Positions 30,979-42,608 of a DNA stretch of 64,000 nucleotides are shown here, one piece after another (position 1 is the stretch's first letter; each line of letters begins with the position of its first letter). Source of the stretch: Pogonophryne albipinna (taxonomy: Eukaryota > Chordata > Actinopteri > Perciformes > Artedidraconidae); assembly GCA_028583405.1 (NCBI GenBank), contig CM053261.1, positions 15,120,783 to 15,184,782 of the forward strand. Reading direction: 5' to 3'. Under the pieces are notes generated by a model. That model worked only from the letters and a program-made list of their open reading frames with translations, made no database searches and had not been told where the DNA came from. The position numbers and the translations under genes were made by a program.

Positions 30979-32151
30979 TAGTGTTAATTTCGTTGACGAA
31001 ATATGTTCGTCAACGACCTTTTTTTCCATGACGAAAACGAGACGATGACGAGACGGCACCGACGGCAGTAAACAATAACTGCAACGAAATCATCATGCAA
31101 TATCGTTGACCAAAAGTGACGAGACGAAAATGTAGTTCACTAAATAAAAACTATGCCAAAATCTCTCTTTACTTCCGTTGACGAAAAATGAGGAGACGAA
31201 ATATTATCAAAGATAACGTTACATCTCTGATAGTCAGTTTTTCAGCAGTTCCATTTCCGGTGCTGCGGCTGGGCAGCAGCTGTGTGTGTCTGTGCTGCGC
31301 GCAGCGGTACATTTGAATTACACCGGGCAGCGGCACACTGTGAACTGTCAGGAAGACTCGGGTCTAACTCATGGTCTAACTAACCTTATTTAAAATAAAA
31401 TAAAAAGGCAACAACAGGGCTTGGGAGCAGTGGTCGTACTCGCGTTAACCGAATACCCTCCCGTCAGGGCGAGTGAGTGATAAATTGTGCACTCGACGGA
31501 TAATAATGGATTATGACGGAAATGTTACGATCCGTCAAAATGACTGACAACGAAAAAGTCTAAAGCCACCACTGCTTGGGAGAAAGAAACGATGTGATAT
31601 TTGGGCCCATTTTCGCTACAATGAGGCGGAGAAAAGAAGCAAATGCATTGTTTTATCAGAAGGGAAGCAATGTGGCATAACACAGCTGGTAAAAACACCA
31701 CAAACCTGACCAGATACTCTCTGCAAAGCTTCTTAATCATTCAACCTGTGTTTTTCATCAAATAAGGACAAGATATAATCTTATTTATTTATACTAAAAT
31801 GACAAATTATTGGTTTTGGCTAGACTAGTTTGACTGAAATGTTCTATATAATCTGATGACTAAAAAAGACTCAACAGTTTTCATTGACACAAAGTAGACT
31901 AAAATAATTCGTTTTCTTTGACTAAAATAAGACTAAAATGCTCAGATTTTTAGTCGACTAAAACTTGACTAAAATATTTACTGTTTTAGTCGACTAAAAT
32001 ATGACTGAAATGCTCAGACTTTTAGTCGACTAAAACTTGACTAAATAAAAACAGGATGAAGGTGACTAAATATGACTAAAACTAAAAAGGAAATTTAACA
32101 CAGGACTAAGACTAAAACAAAATAAAAAAATAGCTGACGAAATTAACACTA
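30979..32151. mobile_element. Non-autonomous hAT transposon nested in the large hAT
   Basis: The termini TAGTGTTAATTTCG and CGAAATTAACACTA are perfect inverse copies flanked by a perfect 8-bp duplication GTGCAAAT (30971-30978 and 32152-32159). The right half contains many TTTTAGTCGACTAAAA-type subterminal motifs in both orientations, and the left end has GACGAAA-rich motifs, the kind of subterminal repeats hAT transposases bind. No transposase frame. Confidence 0.9.
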
Positions 32152-32349
32152 GTGCAAATGTATTTAGTATCCTATCCATTTGAACAAAATTTAAGTGGGG
32201 GTGGGACCTAACATCCTCTAGGGGGGTCCGGGGGCATGCTCCCCCGGGAAGATTATTATTTTGTTAATATTGAAGTTAAAAGCATAACTCTGGTGCACTT
32301 TGAGAGCAAAATTAAGAGATCTATGGATACATCTCTCAACATCAATATG

Positions 32350-33441
32350 CAGTGGCGACTGGTCATTAGGGGCAGGTGGGGCACAGCCCCACCTAGTGTC
32401 AGCAGAAAATATTAAAAAATAATGATTACAACAAAATGCAAAAAATAAATTAAAAAATATATAAAATATATTTTAAGATCATGTTTAATCATCTGATTCG
32501 TCTGTACATTGCTGTTTTCGTCTGTTTTCTTCTAATTAGTGTCTACAGTGTGTGCCTATTGAGCTGTTTAGAGCCATGTGGGACAAAACCCGATCCTGCC
32601 CCTCCCTCTCTCTGTCTAAGTGAACGGTGACTGTAAAAACTACACTGCGCATGCTCAGAATATTTTCCTATTTAATGTGTGTGGCAAAAAAATAATGACC
32701 ATAGGGGCATAGAGCTGCCATCCCCACCATACGTCATCTCACATCATTCAGAGCTGATTGGCTGTAAGTACGTGTGCCGCGAAAAGTGTGGTGTGTGAAG
32801 AGGAGACGAGAGAGCTGCAGTGAGGCGTCCTAAAACCCGGAAGTAAGCTGCGCATGGCTTCCCTCGACAAAAAAGCAATGAGATTTCTCCATAGGATTTT
32901 AGAAAATAGCTCCAAATAAGGTCTGTGGGAAACGTAGCTGTTAGATAAATGCACGTTTTGTTCAGCCGGATAATATCCACATGTCTACCCTACTTTTATA
33001 ATTTTCGAATCATAAATCTATTGATTAGATTAGATTTATGATAGACTTTTGAAACTACAAGAATATAAGGAGGACTTTTACAAAAAAGTAATAGAGATTT
33101 TTGTCCAGAAGGATAGGCAAATGGACTTAATCTTCAAGTCAAGGTAAGACTGCAATTTTATTGAAAATGGGATCTTACTAAGAGAGAACAATTCAATATT
33201 TAAATGATAAAATACATTTTTGGGTATCCTTTTGTTGAACTGTCTGTTTAAAATTAATTGAAGCATCAGACAAAAAAAGCTTTTGAAAATAATATTATAT
33301 TTTGATTTAGGTCAAAATATAATATTTGTAAACCTGAAGAGTCAGTGCCAGTGCCTCACCAGCCATGAACCTCACTGCAGAAGCTATAGACATCTAAGTT
33401 TTTTGTGCCCCACCACTTTTGTACATATAAAAACGCCACTG
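32350..33441. mobile_element. Non-autonomous hAT transposon nested in the large hAT
   Basis: The ends are CAGTGGCGACTGG and CGCCACTG, flanked by TCAATATG (32342-32349) and ACAATATG (33442-33449), an 8-bp duplication with one difference. GTGGGGCAC blocks recur near both ends. No coding capacity recognised. Confidence 0.78.
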
Positions 33442-34017
33442 ACAATATGAAACAGAACTGTAAACAGATTTTCTTTTTCTTTATGGATATTTTACAAATC
33501 ACTCCCCTTTTAAACTGTATTCTTGTTTATTAATAACAACTTTTTTTACTGTCATATAGTATTTTATACCTGTTTTTCATCTATTCTCTTATTTTTTTAT
33601 AACTATAATGATCATATAAAGGTGTGCCTTTACCTCACTGAGCTGAGGTTATCAAAGCCTCTCAGTCTTTCAGGAGAGAGCTCTCTAAAGCTCTCCGCCT
33701 CGCGGCCGCTTACATAGTAAATGCCAATGTTAACAAAAGCACACAGAAGCTGTATACATTTTTTGGGAGTTTGATTTATTTAAAATGAACACAAATACAA
33801 AATTAAAACCTATAATTGCACACTAAAACCATTATTTCAAAAAAAGAACAAATTCACATAAACCTCTGATTTTTACTGGGGCTGGGGCAGTTCAAATTGA
33901 TTCGGGGGGGGGTGCCATAGTTTATGGGCACTGTACGCAATATAGGCGTAGTTCTGTTAGTAGAAGATAATAAGATGCACTTTGTTGATACAAAATCGGG
34001 AAATTGTGTTGTTATGA

Positions 34018-35082
34018 ACCTGTGGGGTTCCCCAAGGCTCTATCCTGGGCCCCATCCTCTTTTTACTGTACATACTGCCCCTAGGTTAAATTCTCACTTA
34101 ACACAATATTCCCTTCCACTGCTACGCCGATGATGCACAGATCTATCTGCCTCTCAAAGCAAATGTCAAACACTCACTACAGCAGTTGATGGACTGCTTA
34201 ACAGAGATAAAATCCTGGCTGAGCCAAAATGTCCTTAACCTCAACGAGAGCAAGACCGAGGTCATCTTTTTTTGACCCCAACCTCCAGCCTCTCCTGTTG
34301 ATATTCTGGGCTCTCTCAATGAAAACATCCTCCCCTCTGTCATGAACCTTGGAGTGACCTTCAGTAGCAGTTTTAAATGTGACAAGCAGGTCAGCACCGT
34401 AGTCAAATCCTGCTTTTTTAAAAATAAGATTATTTGCCAAAACCAAGTCGTATTTATCTTTTAAAGATCTAGAAAGGGTTATTAATGCCTTTGTGACCTC
34501 AAGACTGGACTATTGCAACACTCTGTATGTGGGTATGGACCAGGCCTCAATCAAACGCCTGCAGCTAGTCCAAAACGCAGCTGCACGTCTTCTGACTGGC
34601 CATAAAAAGCGTGACCATATCACCCCAATTCTGGCCTCCAATTCGGTTCTGAATTGATTTTAAAATCCTTTTATTTGTTTTCAAAGCCCTAAATGGGCTG
34701 GCTCCTGCCTATATAGCCGAACTCCTCCATCGCTACACCCCAGCCAGAGCTTTAAGGTCTGCTGACCAGCTGCTGCTGGTAGTGCCCAAGACCAGGCTCA
34801 AAACCCGAGGGCATCGAGTCTTCGCAGCAGCTGGCCCCAGGCTCTGGAACACTCTGCCCCTCCATGTGAGGTCGGCCGAGAGACTAGGGGTTTTTAAATC
34901 CTCACTAAAAACACACTTCTTCGCCCTGGCCTTCTAGTCAGAGCGGAGCATGACACCTGACTATTCCCTGTGTTTTTGTTTTTTATATTTCTGTTGTATG
35001 TATGTATATGTACAGCACTTTGGCTCAACCAAAAATCACTTTTAAATGTGCTATATCAATAAAACTTGATTTGATTTGATGA
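34018..35082 (+). pseudogene. Broken CR1/L2-like LINE reverse transcriptase with 3' tail
   Basis: Translated pieces in changing frames match the second half of a LINE RT: CGVPQGSILGPILFLLYIL, then CYADDAQIYLPL with the YADD catalytic motif, SWLSQNVLNLNESKTEVIFF, RLDYCNTLYVG, LQLVQNAAARLLTG and the C-terminal GPRLWNTLPLHVRSA to FFALAF before a stop near 34937. It is 5'-truncated near 34018, has an in-frame TGA around 34273 and at least one frameshift around 34410-34450. The 3' UTR ends in ATAAAAC and tandem TTGAT units near 35080. It lies within the large hAT. Confidence 0.85.
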
Positions 35083-35219
35083 CATTTTACAAAACATTTT
35101 TATTTTATATCTAACTTTTTTTTTTTTTTTTTTTTTCAATCTCCGGCGCCCCCGATGGGTTGATGCGCCCTTAGCATTTGCCTACACTGCCTATGCCAAG
35201 GGCCGGCCCTGTGTCAAGG

Positions 35220-35723
35220 CGCTGACAACACAATTGTGCAGAAAGCAGACACAGATCTTAACCTAGATGATAGTTTAATCATATATGAGGGAAATTAATA
35301 CACATTGACAGTTCTGTCTCAAATGCAGTAATATACTGCACATGAATTTACCGATTTACCATTGTGCTCTTCAGTATGCAATGTAACCAAAAACTGTTAT
35401 TTTTAAAGAAGCAGTACAGATCTGTTTTGCTTATCAATGCACAATATCATGGCTATAGAATAATGACACTATTTATGTTATATTGGTTCCCTAAAAGCCT
35501 TGTTTTTAACTTGCAATTCTGTCTACCACCGGGTAGGATCTCCCAGGAAAATGAAGGCTTGATTTATTTATCAACCATTGCACACCTAAAACAGAAAGAG
35601 GATAGCCCTTTCGTTTTTTCCTGATAGCCATTGGTACCCATTCCAAGTAAAAATAAAATATACTGTACTTTATTTTTTAGGTCCATTATTTTTGTTTTAT
35701 ATTTACAATAACTGAAATCACTC
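35220..35723. other. Intergenic, no gene seen
   Basis: Short AT-rich stretch between the composite hAT and the solo LTR. The 86-aa frame at 35364-35624 has no recognisable domain. Confidence 0.45.
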
Positions 35724-35728
35724 GGATG

Positions 35729-36031
35729 TGTCACGATTCTCATGTTATGTCACGTTTGTAGTTTTGTATGTTTGGGTGTTTGCTGTCATGTTTTCCTCCT
35801 GGGTTATTGTCTGGTCCTTTTCCCTGTGTTTTTCCTCCCGTCGTCTCGTGATTACCCCTCCCTGTATTTAGTCTTGTCTCCTCCTGTGTTCAGTGTTGGT
35901 TCGTCTTTTGTTGGTGACTGAGTTCACCGGTGAGTGTTCTGTTTTGTCTGTATTAGTTTCATTATCCTTGAAATAAAGGTTTATCAGAGTTATCTGCATT
36001 TGGGTCCTGCTTCCTTCACTCAACCGTGACA
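35729..36031 (+). mobile_element. Solo LTR (gypsy-like), plus strand
   Basis: It begins TGTCACG and ends CGTGACA (a 7-bp inverted terminus) and is flanked by a perfect 5-bp duplication GGATG (35724-35728 and 36032-36036). An AATAAA signal lies near 35971, with the CTGCATTTGGGTC block shared with the fragment at 1652-1882. It is 303 bp with no internal region. Confidence 0.9.
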
Positions 36032-36036
36032 GGATG

Positions 36037-37809
36037 TGAAATATTGTACTAGTGGTTGTCAGAAATAGAGAATGTATAAGCTCCATGGAGCTCCATATTC
36101 ATTGTAGCTATTCTAAGATATGTTTGAGCAGGAAACGTAAAAACAACTATACACACCAAACCCTACCTAAAGTCAATCATCCCCTTTTAACCCCACTCGG
36201 TAAGTCATGTGTGGGCAAGTGTGCCTCCATTACTGTTTTAGTTGAGTGTTTGTTTATATCTGTGACCAAGCGAAGAGAGGATGGTCAAAGACAGCAAGCC
36301 CTTAATCCCAGAGATAACAGTGGGAATGAGGCAGGCAGACCAATGGTCTAGTCCAGGCTAATAAAAGAGAGTGATTGAGACAGCGGTTGCATTCCTTCTA
36401 TGGCCCTGAAAAGGCGTGACTTAGACTTAAAATATTCACTGTTTTGTTAAGTGGCTAAAAAGGGAAGCAGACATGAGCTGCTTTTTACCCCCAGAGACGA
36501 ATTCATTGTTTTGTGTGTGGAATTTTCTTGCTCACCTATCGTAATAAACAGAACAAAAATAATGTTATGGATTTTAATCAGTGTGAAACAAAAAAAGACA
36601 TTACTTTATTTTGGTTCTTGAGATATCCCCAATCCAAACTAAAAAGTATGCACAGTATGACAAGCCACTGACTTTATACGTCCCACTTTAAAATACTTTA
36701 AATATTTGCGTCATCATTTACAAAATAACACCTAGCAGTTGCCCATCAAGATTTAATTTTGTGTTGACAGTGAAGTTTTTCAAACATGGTTTATAACTAA
36801 CAGCTGCCACTGCAAACAACTGAGCCATTTCCGTAGCAAACTCCAAATGAGGTATAGCGCTTTTGGATTAGCTAATCTGAAATATAAATGAATTTCCTCT
36901 ATATTTCGGTGGAGTGGAGTGGAAAGTCACACAAAACTTTTCTTATGAGTCCGGTAATAATATTGCAATAATAATGGAATGACTGTTGCAGGAACCAGCT
37001 TGCAGACATCTGTGTAAACAATTTAATTAAGACCATGTTTGATGAATTATAACTGGTGAAGGAACTGCCTGTTCTAATGCTTCAGTTTCTTAATTACACC
37101 AGACATCCATGTGTTCATTCTCTTTGCCCGCCCCATACTCTTTCCCCTGCTCACAATGATAGAAATTGGAAAACTACAAAAAGGAAAGTGCATTTCACAC
37201 TCTACTGAAGCAAAGCAAGCAATTTGAAATGAATCAAAACACAATAAGTTTACAACATGATAAAGAGACGCTGTAAATGAAATGAGTGGAGTCAATTTGT
37301 GATACTCATCCCACTGTTTTATAATGCAACATTTAAAATAGTAGTAGCCAAGAATTACACATTTACTCGATTGCATTTTAGGTTCAGAATTTGTATTATA
37401 TGTTTTTCTCTTGAGTCTGAAATACAATTCTGAGACATCCTTTTAGGTAAACAGGATTTACTAATGCTCTTTTTACACAAACATCGCTGCGTAAAAGCCC
37501 TGAAGTGGATAGACTGTGTGTCTTTCAGGTATAGTAGTGACCTTTGTCATTAACAAAAAGGGTAAACCATCAGTGAAGCCAAGCATTGAGAGTCGGCGCT
37601 CATAGCAACAATAGCAGTGACTTAACTCACCGGACATTTAACCAGAGAGGAGAGCTCATGTCATGTTCTGAATCAGATTATCATTACATTGGTGTATCTT
37701 GTTTCCTTTAAGAGGCCAATCAGATAAACGAGCTAAAAAATAAAGCACAATTATATTCTGATACGCAGGTTACATAGGCGTAAGAACAACACAGAGATAG
37801 GTGGAAATT
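36037..37809. other. Intergenic, no gene seen
   Basis: AT-rich sequence. Frames of up to 117 aa (37074-37427, minus) show no recognised domain. Confidence 0.45.
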
Positions 37810-37823
37810 CTGTTGTTGATATT

Positions 37824-38000
37824 CCATCCATCCATCCATCTTCTACCGCTTATCTGTGGTCGGGTCGCGGAGAAGAGCCCCAAACTTTCCTTTCCCTGGC
37901 CACATCAACCAGCTCTGACTGGGGGATTCCAAGGTGCTCCCAGGCCAGCGAAGAGATATAATCCCTCCACCTGGTCCTAGGTCTACCCCTCGGTCTCCTG
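37824..38000 (-). mobile_element. Rex3-like (RTE clade) LINE 3' end
   Basis: On the minus strand the translated end WRDYISSLAWEHLGIPQSE-like resembles the C-terminal RT region of teleost Rex3 elements and runs into a (GATG)n tail at 37824-37838. The flanking 14-bp sequences CTGTTGTTGATATT (37810-37823) and CTGTTGTCGATATT (38001-38014) are a target-site duplication with one difference. This is a heavily 5'-truncated insertion. Confidence 0.82.
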
Positions 38001-38014
38001 CTGTTGTCGATATT

Positions 38015-39351
38015 ACGGAGGGTAAACCTTTAATAAAGAAATATCTAATATATACTAATTACAAGGTAACTTCACAATCTTGTTAAATATAGATATAAAT
38101 GTTATTGGTTCCTCGCAAAAACATTATCTGTGTATGCTTTGAAATGTATTCATTCATAATTTTTTGTTAATATCTTTGTAGCTGCGACACATTTAACCAT
38201 GTAGAAGGTTATTTGGGGACATTGTTGACGATAGTTCAGTGTGGCAACTTCAAACACAATTTAAAATGGCATGACTCTTAAGCCAACACACAATGGCAAG
38301 ACACAATGACCTTAAATAACTTGCATAATTTGACCCTATATAAACTATCCACTTTTAGTTGGGTCAGTCAGTTTACAGTATGGGCTGCGCCGACTATAGC
38401 TACGAGATCACAGCGCACATCCCCCTCACCAGGAATGAGCACTATGCCTCATTCTCACAAGCTTGGATTGGAATTCTGACGGGGAGATTAGGGAACTTTC
38501 CAAGCTATTTATACCACCCCTATTCTCTACAGAGTACTTGGCTTGGTGGCAGAATCCTCTCCTGCTCAGCTGGACTATTTCCGATGTGCCTCTGATGCCG
38601 CGTTTGGAGTGTGTCTCTGAATGGCTTTTACCTGTTTATCCCAGCAGCACACAGGCTTATGAGATGTTTTCCTCAAAGCTTACCAGGTGCTTTTCTCAGC
38701 TGGAATGCCGGTATGTTTAATTTAGACCCATAATCCCGGTGAAAGTGGACCAAACATGTATTTGCAGTCCGTTCACTATGTAACACAGAAATGTGGACCC
38801 AAAACTTTTTTGGCATCTCTCCTGTTTGCGCCTCTCCGTGAAAATAAACTGTGTCTGGAATCACAAGAAATGTGTTCTGACACAACAGAAAAGATTGCAT
38901 AGCCATAACAAAGATCATAATGTATTTGAAGCAGAAAATAGATTTTGCATTGAACCATACAAATATTGAAACTAGAATAAAGATGTTACAAAAAAGCATC
39001 CATAAAAATGCCTCGCCCGTGGACTCACACTGGGTTTGGCATTTGGAGACATAATTTAACATGATGAAAATGTTGCTTTGGTTATTGTAGGAACTACATT
39101 TAGATGTATTCAGTCTGTATTTAATGTAACATTTGGTTGTGGGTGAAGGTGGGCCAATGTTGCGCATAGCATTAATTTCACATGTTCAGTTGTGCCAGAA
39201 TTGGCTTAATGCCAGTAATGTTTTTTCAGGAAAGAGCTTGTATGCTAAAAAAAAGAATAAAACAGTGGTCGTGTGCTGAATGCAACACATGCCATTTGCT
39301 TTTATTTCAATCAAATGATCATGTTGCTTTGATTTCACAATGCAGTTTTAA
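38015..39351. other. Intergenic, no supported gene
   Basis: Contains frames at 38359-38595 and 38463-38720 that resemble no family I know, followed by AT-rich DNA. The RT frame that follows is closed by a TAA at 39349-39351. Confidence 0.4.
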
Positions 39352-40779
39352 CATTTATGGAAGTCAGCGTATGTCCTGCCACTACTAAAAGGAGGGGAGG
39401 CCACCTTATTAAACAATTATAGACCCATCTCCAAATTGTCAGTTCTGGCCAAGGTTCTTGAAAGCGTAGTGAGTGAGCAGGTAAAGGTGTTTTTATGTAA
39501 CAATGACATCCTGTCTAAACATCAGTCAGGCTTCAGAAAGCAACATAGCACCATCACTGCCACAATGAAAGTGGTAAATGACATTACGAGTATTTTAGAT
39601 AATAAGCAGAGTTGTGCAGCTCTATTTGTTGACCTATCCAAAGCTTTTGATACCGTTGATCATCGCATTTTGAAGCAGAGGCTAGTCAGTATTGGCTTAT
39701 CCTGCCATGCAGTGGGGTGGTTTGTGAACTACTTCTCTGAAAGGTCCCAATGTGTTAAGTTTGATGGGCTGTCTTCTCAATGGTTAAACATCACTAATGG
39801 TGTACCACAAGGATCAGTTTTAGGTCTGCTATTATTCTCTATCTATATTAATAGTTTAGGTGAAAATGTCGAAGGAGCAACCTTACATTTTTATGCGGAC
39901 GATACCGTGATGTATTGTGCAGGTCCCTCCATTAAGGAGGCTGTTGTTAAATTACAGGCTGTTTTTAACATTATTCAGGCTCAGCTCTCTGAGCTTAAGC
40001 TTCTTTTAAATGTGGATAAAAACAAGGTAATGTTCTTTTCTAAAGCTAAAATTACACCAGAGACTGCTTTGGATATTGTAACTACGCAAGGAATACAACT
40101 TGAAGTGGTTGCCTGTTACAAATACCTGGGTATCTGGCTTGATGACTGTCTCACTTTTAAATTTCATGTAAATAACCTGCTTAAAAAGCTGAGGGTTAGG
40201 CTAGGTTTCTTTTACAGAAACAAGTCCTGTTTCTCGCTTGAGGCCAGGAAAAGGCTAGTCACTGTGACCTTTTTACCTGTGCTGGACTATGGTGATTTGT
40301 TATATATGAATGCACCTGCCAATTACCTGAGCAGGTTAGATGCTGCGTATCACAGTGCACTGAGATTTTTGACAAATTGTAAAGCACTTACGCATCACTG
40401 TACAATGTATACCAAGGCGGTTTTGCCATCACTTACTGTACGGAGGCTCATTCACTGGTACATTTTCATTTACAAAGCCATGTTGGATAAACTATCATCT
40501 TATATCTGCTCCCTGATCTCTCGGCGAATTGAAAGTAGTTATTGCCTGAGATCGCATGCTGTGGTTTTATTAAATGTGCCAAGTGCTAGGACTGTCTTAG
40601 GGAAGAAAGCTTTTAGATGTGCAGCTCCACTAACTTGGAACAGTCTGCAAAAAGAATGGAAAATTACCAATCTGGTACTACTACAGTTTAGCCCTGAGCC
40701 TGTTTTTCAGGTCTCAGGCTCGAAAATGACATTCCCAGAACAAATGACCATATCTTCCCTTCTAGAAGGGTTAAATTAA
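39352..40779 (+). pseudogene. LINE reverse transcriptase, 5'-truncated but open
   Basis: A single open frame of about 475 codons covering most of a non-LTR reverse transcriptase. It contains YVLPLLKGG and NNYRPISKLSVLAKVLES (motif 0/1), SKHQSGFRKQHSTITA, the first catalytic Asp in FVDLSKAFDTVDH, GVPQGSVLG, the catalytic HFYADDTVMY, and a C-terminal domain (VLDYGDLLYMNAP, SALRFLTNC, APLTWNSLQKEW). No endonuclease or ORF1 lies upstream. The frame is closed by a stop at 39349, just where homology would continue, so the insertion is 5'-truncated and inactive. The sequence suggests a jockey/CR1-L2/Rex group LINE, and clade assignment needs a tree. The enzyme would copy LINE RNA at nicked target DNA. 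Its 3' UTR may continue to the tail at 42394-42608. Confidence 0.9.
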
Positions 40780-41861
40780 TAATCTTTTTTCTCAAAGTAA
40801 TGATAAACCAGTGAGTTGGATGTAGAAAAATCAGAATCAATATAGATGTTTTTTATTTTAAAGAAAATTCTGATTGAAAATAGTAAAAAACTGTAAATTA
40901 TATTGTCCGTCCAAAAATAATTTTTTACTTATTGTGAAACTACCCTTGGATGATGGTAAGGTAGACTAAAAGCTTTAGGAATCCAAAGGACAACATATAA
41001 TAAGTACCCTGTATCAAGATTGATGCAAAACAAGTGACATTTGACCTTTGAGACGTTTAGCAAAAAAAACTCCACCTCTGAGGTGATTTGGGTGGAAATG
41101 GGGGTTTTACCGTTTCTCTGGAACCCATTGGTCGATTTTGGTGATTGACATCTCTTTCTGACCGTTAGAGCCAATATAATCGAAGGGGAATCTCCCCACT
41201 CACACACAAGGTAAAACAAAAAGGTGGGGGCTTCGCGCACCCAGTTTTGCATGAGAGTGAACCTATCTCTCGCTCTGACATCTGAAAACCGAAAAGCAGG
41301 TTTATTGCTCATGGATTATCAGAAATCATTTAAAAGGGACACAGACACATTGGATTAACCTATGGATTAACTTCAGCAGCGTTTTTATCGTTTTAATGCC
41401 ATTGAAGACCACTTTTGACCAGACTACGACACAGGTGAGCCATGTTAGTGTTTTTAGCTACCTAGCGCCATATGTTTTGATGTCTGTTCTTGTTATTATC
41501 TCCGAGAGTTCGTATAATTGAGTGATAATGAAGGGTACCCCTCGATTCTGTGTCACCTCACGATGTGAAACGATGGGTTGGATGTGCACGCAAAGATAAA
41601 TAATAGGGTTTTGTGAGTGAATTTCGGTGCAGTCATCTGTTAGCATCTTTCGCTCGTTGCTAATTCAGAGGCTCAGCATTAGCATTGTGTTTTTTTTATT
41701 TTTTTTAAATGATCAGTTAGATGAGTTTCTTCCCGTTACATCGAAATAAAACATTCATAGTTTATTAAATGAACATGCCCTCAGACACTGTTTCCTGCAA
41801 GATGTTGCAGGAGGGCCCCGGCACCGGGATCTCTCGGGCTTAACAGAAAGCTCGGTTGGAT
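40780..41861. other. Unassigned sequence after the LINE frame
   Basis: Possibly LINE 3' UTR mixed with other insertions. No coding frame or inverted termini were recognised. A short T-rich run lies at about 41691-41706. Confidence 0.35.
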
Positions 41862-41866
41862 GCTAC

Positions 41867-42388
41867 TGTGAGGATCTGCAGTACTTCCTCCTTCTTTTCC
41901 CCCCTGTCTGTGTTTGTTTTGTCTGTTTGTCTGTGTGTCTGTCTCCCTGGCTGGGCGTGGCTACCTACATTCCGATTCCCGCCAACTCACCTCCTCAGCT
42001 GCTGCTAATCTCAGTGATTGCCACTACTCACCTGCATCTGCTTAAAACCCTGGTTCCCATTCTCAGACTTCGCCAGTTCTTCGTTTAATCTTCAGTGGTA
42101 AACTATCGTCGAGGCCTACTAGTGTTTTTCTCCTAGTGACTTTTTGATGCTCCTTGTGAAAGGAAATCATTTCCTAATCCTGCTTGTTTTTCCTGTTCCA
42201 GATCCACATACTCCAGCCTCTCTGCCTGCCATGTCCAGCCTCCCCTCCTGATCAGCCCAGCTCCACGTCTTTCCTCTACGTGTGCTTCGTCAACAATAAT
42301 AATAAAGCCTTTTTTTGACACTTCACCACTGTCTCTGTTTTAGTGCTTGCATAGCGGGTTCTCATCTCCAGTCACTTCTCGGGAAACA
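41867..42388 (+). mobile_element. Solo LTR, plus strand
   Basis: It starts TGTGAGGATCTGCAG and ends GGGAAACA, and is flanked by a perfect 5-bp duplication GCTAC (41862-41866 and 42389-42393). The polyadenylation signal AATAAAG lies in an (AAT)n context near 42299. It is 522 bp and distinct from the other solo LTRs in the window. It interrupts what appears to be LINE-derived sequence. Confidence 0.82.
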
Positions 42389-42393
42389 GCTAC

Positions 42394-42608
42394 ACAATCA
42401 GATGCTGTTGGTACCTGTACATGTAGATAGATATGTAAATTGTAATCCCTGTAATTTTTGCTGTATGATGTCCTTTTGTTGTTCTGTTGTTTATGTTTTT
42501 ATGTCTTCATGTGGAACCTACTGCTGCAGGTCTCCTTTGAAAAAGAGATCAATGATCTCAATGGGATTTCACCTGGATAAATAAAGGTTTTGAATTGAAT
42601 TGAATTGA
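42394..42608 (+). mobile_element. LINE 3' UTR tail
   Basis: The stretch ends in the block GATCTCAATGGGATTTCACC, then TGGATAAATAAAGG and tandem TTGAA units, a typical teleost CR1/L2-group LINE 3' end. It may be the 3' end of the insertion whose RT frame lies at 39352-40779, separated by a solo LTR, but continuity is not proven. Confidence 0.6.

Larger units (their letters stand above)
30819..35211. mobile_element. Large composite hAT transposon
   Basis: The ends CAGGGCCGGCCCTG and GGGCCGGCCCTG are flanked by a perfect 8-bp duplication TGTCAAGG (30811-30818 and 35212-35219). The 4.4-kb interior has no hAT transposase. It is filled by two smaller hATs (30979-32151 and 32350-33441) and a broken LINE (34018-35082). 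The remaining own sequence includes C-rich runs near 30870 and GGGGGCATGCTCCCCC near 32230. Confidence 0.85.

Noticed and set aside
38359..38720. Two overlapping plus-strand frames (78 and 85 aa)
   Set aside because: No recognised domain, no clear splice or promoter context. Considered as an exon or retroelement remnant but not supportable.
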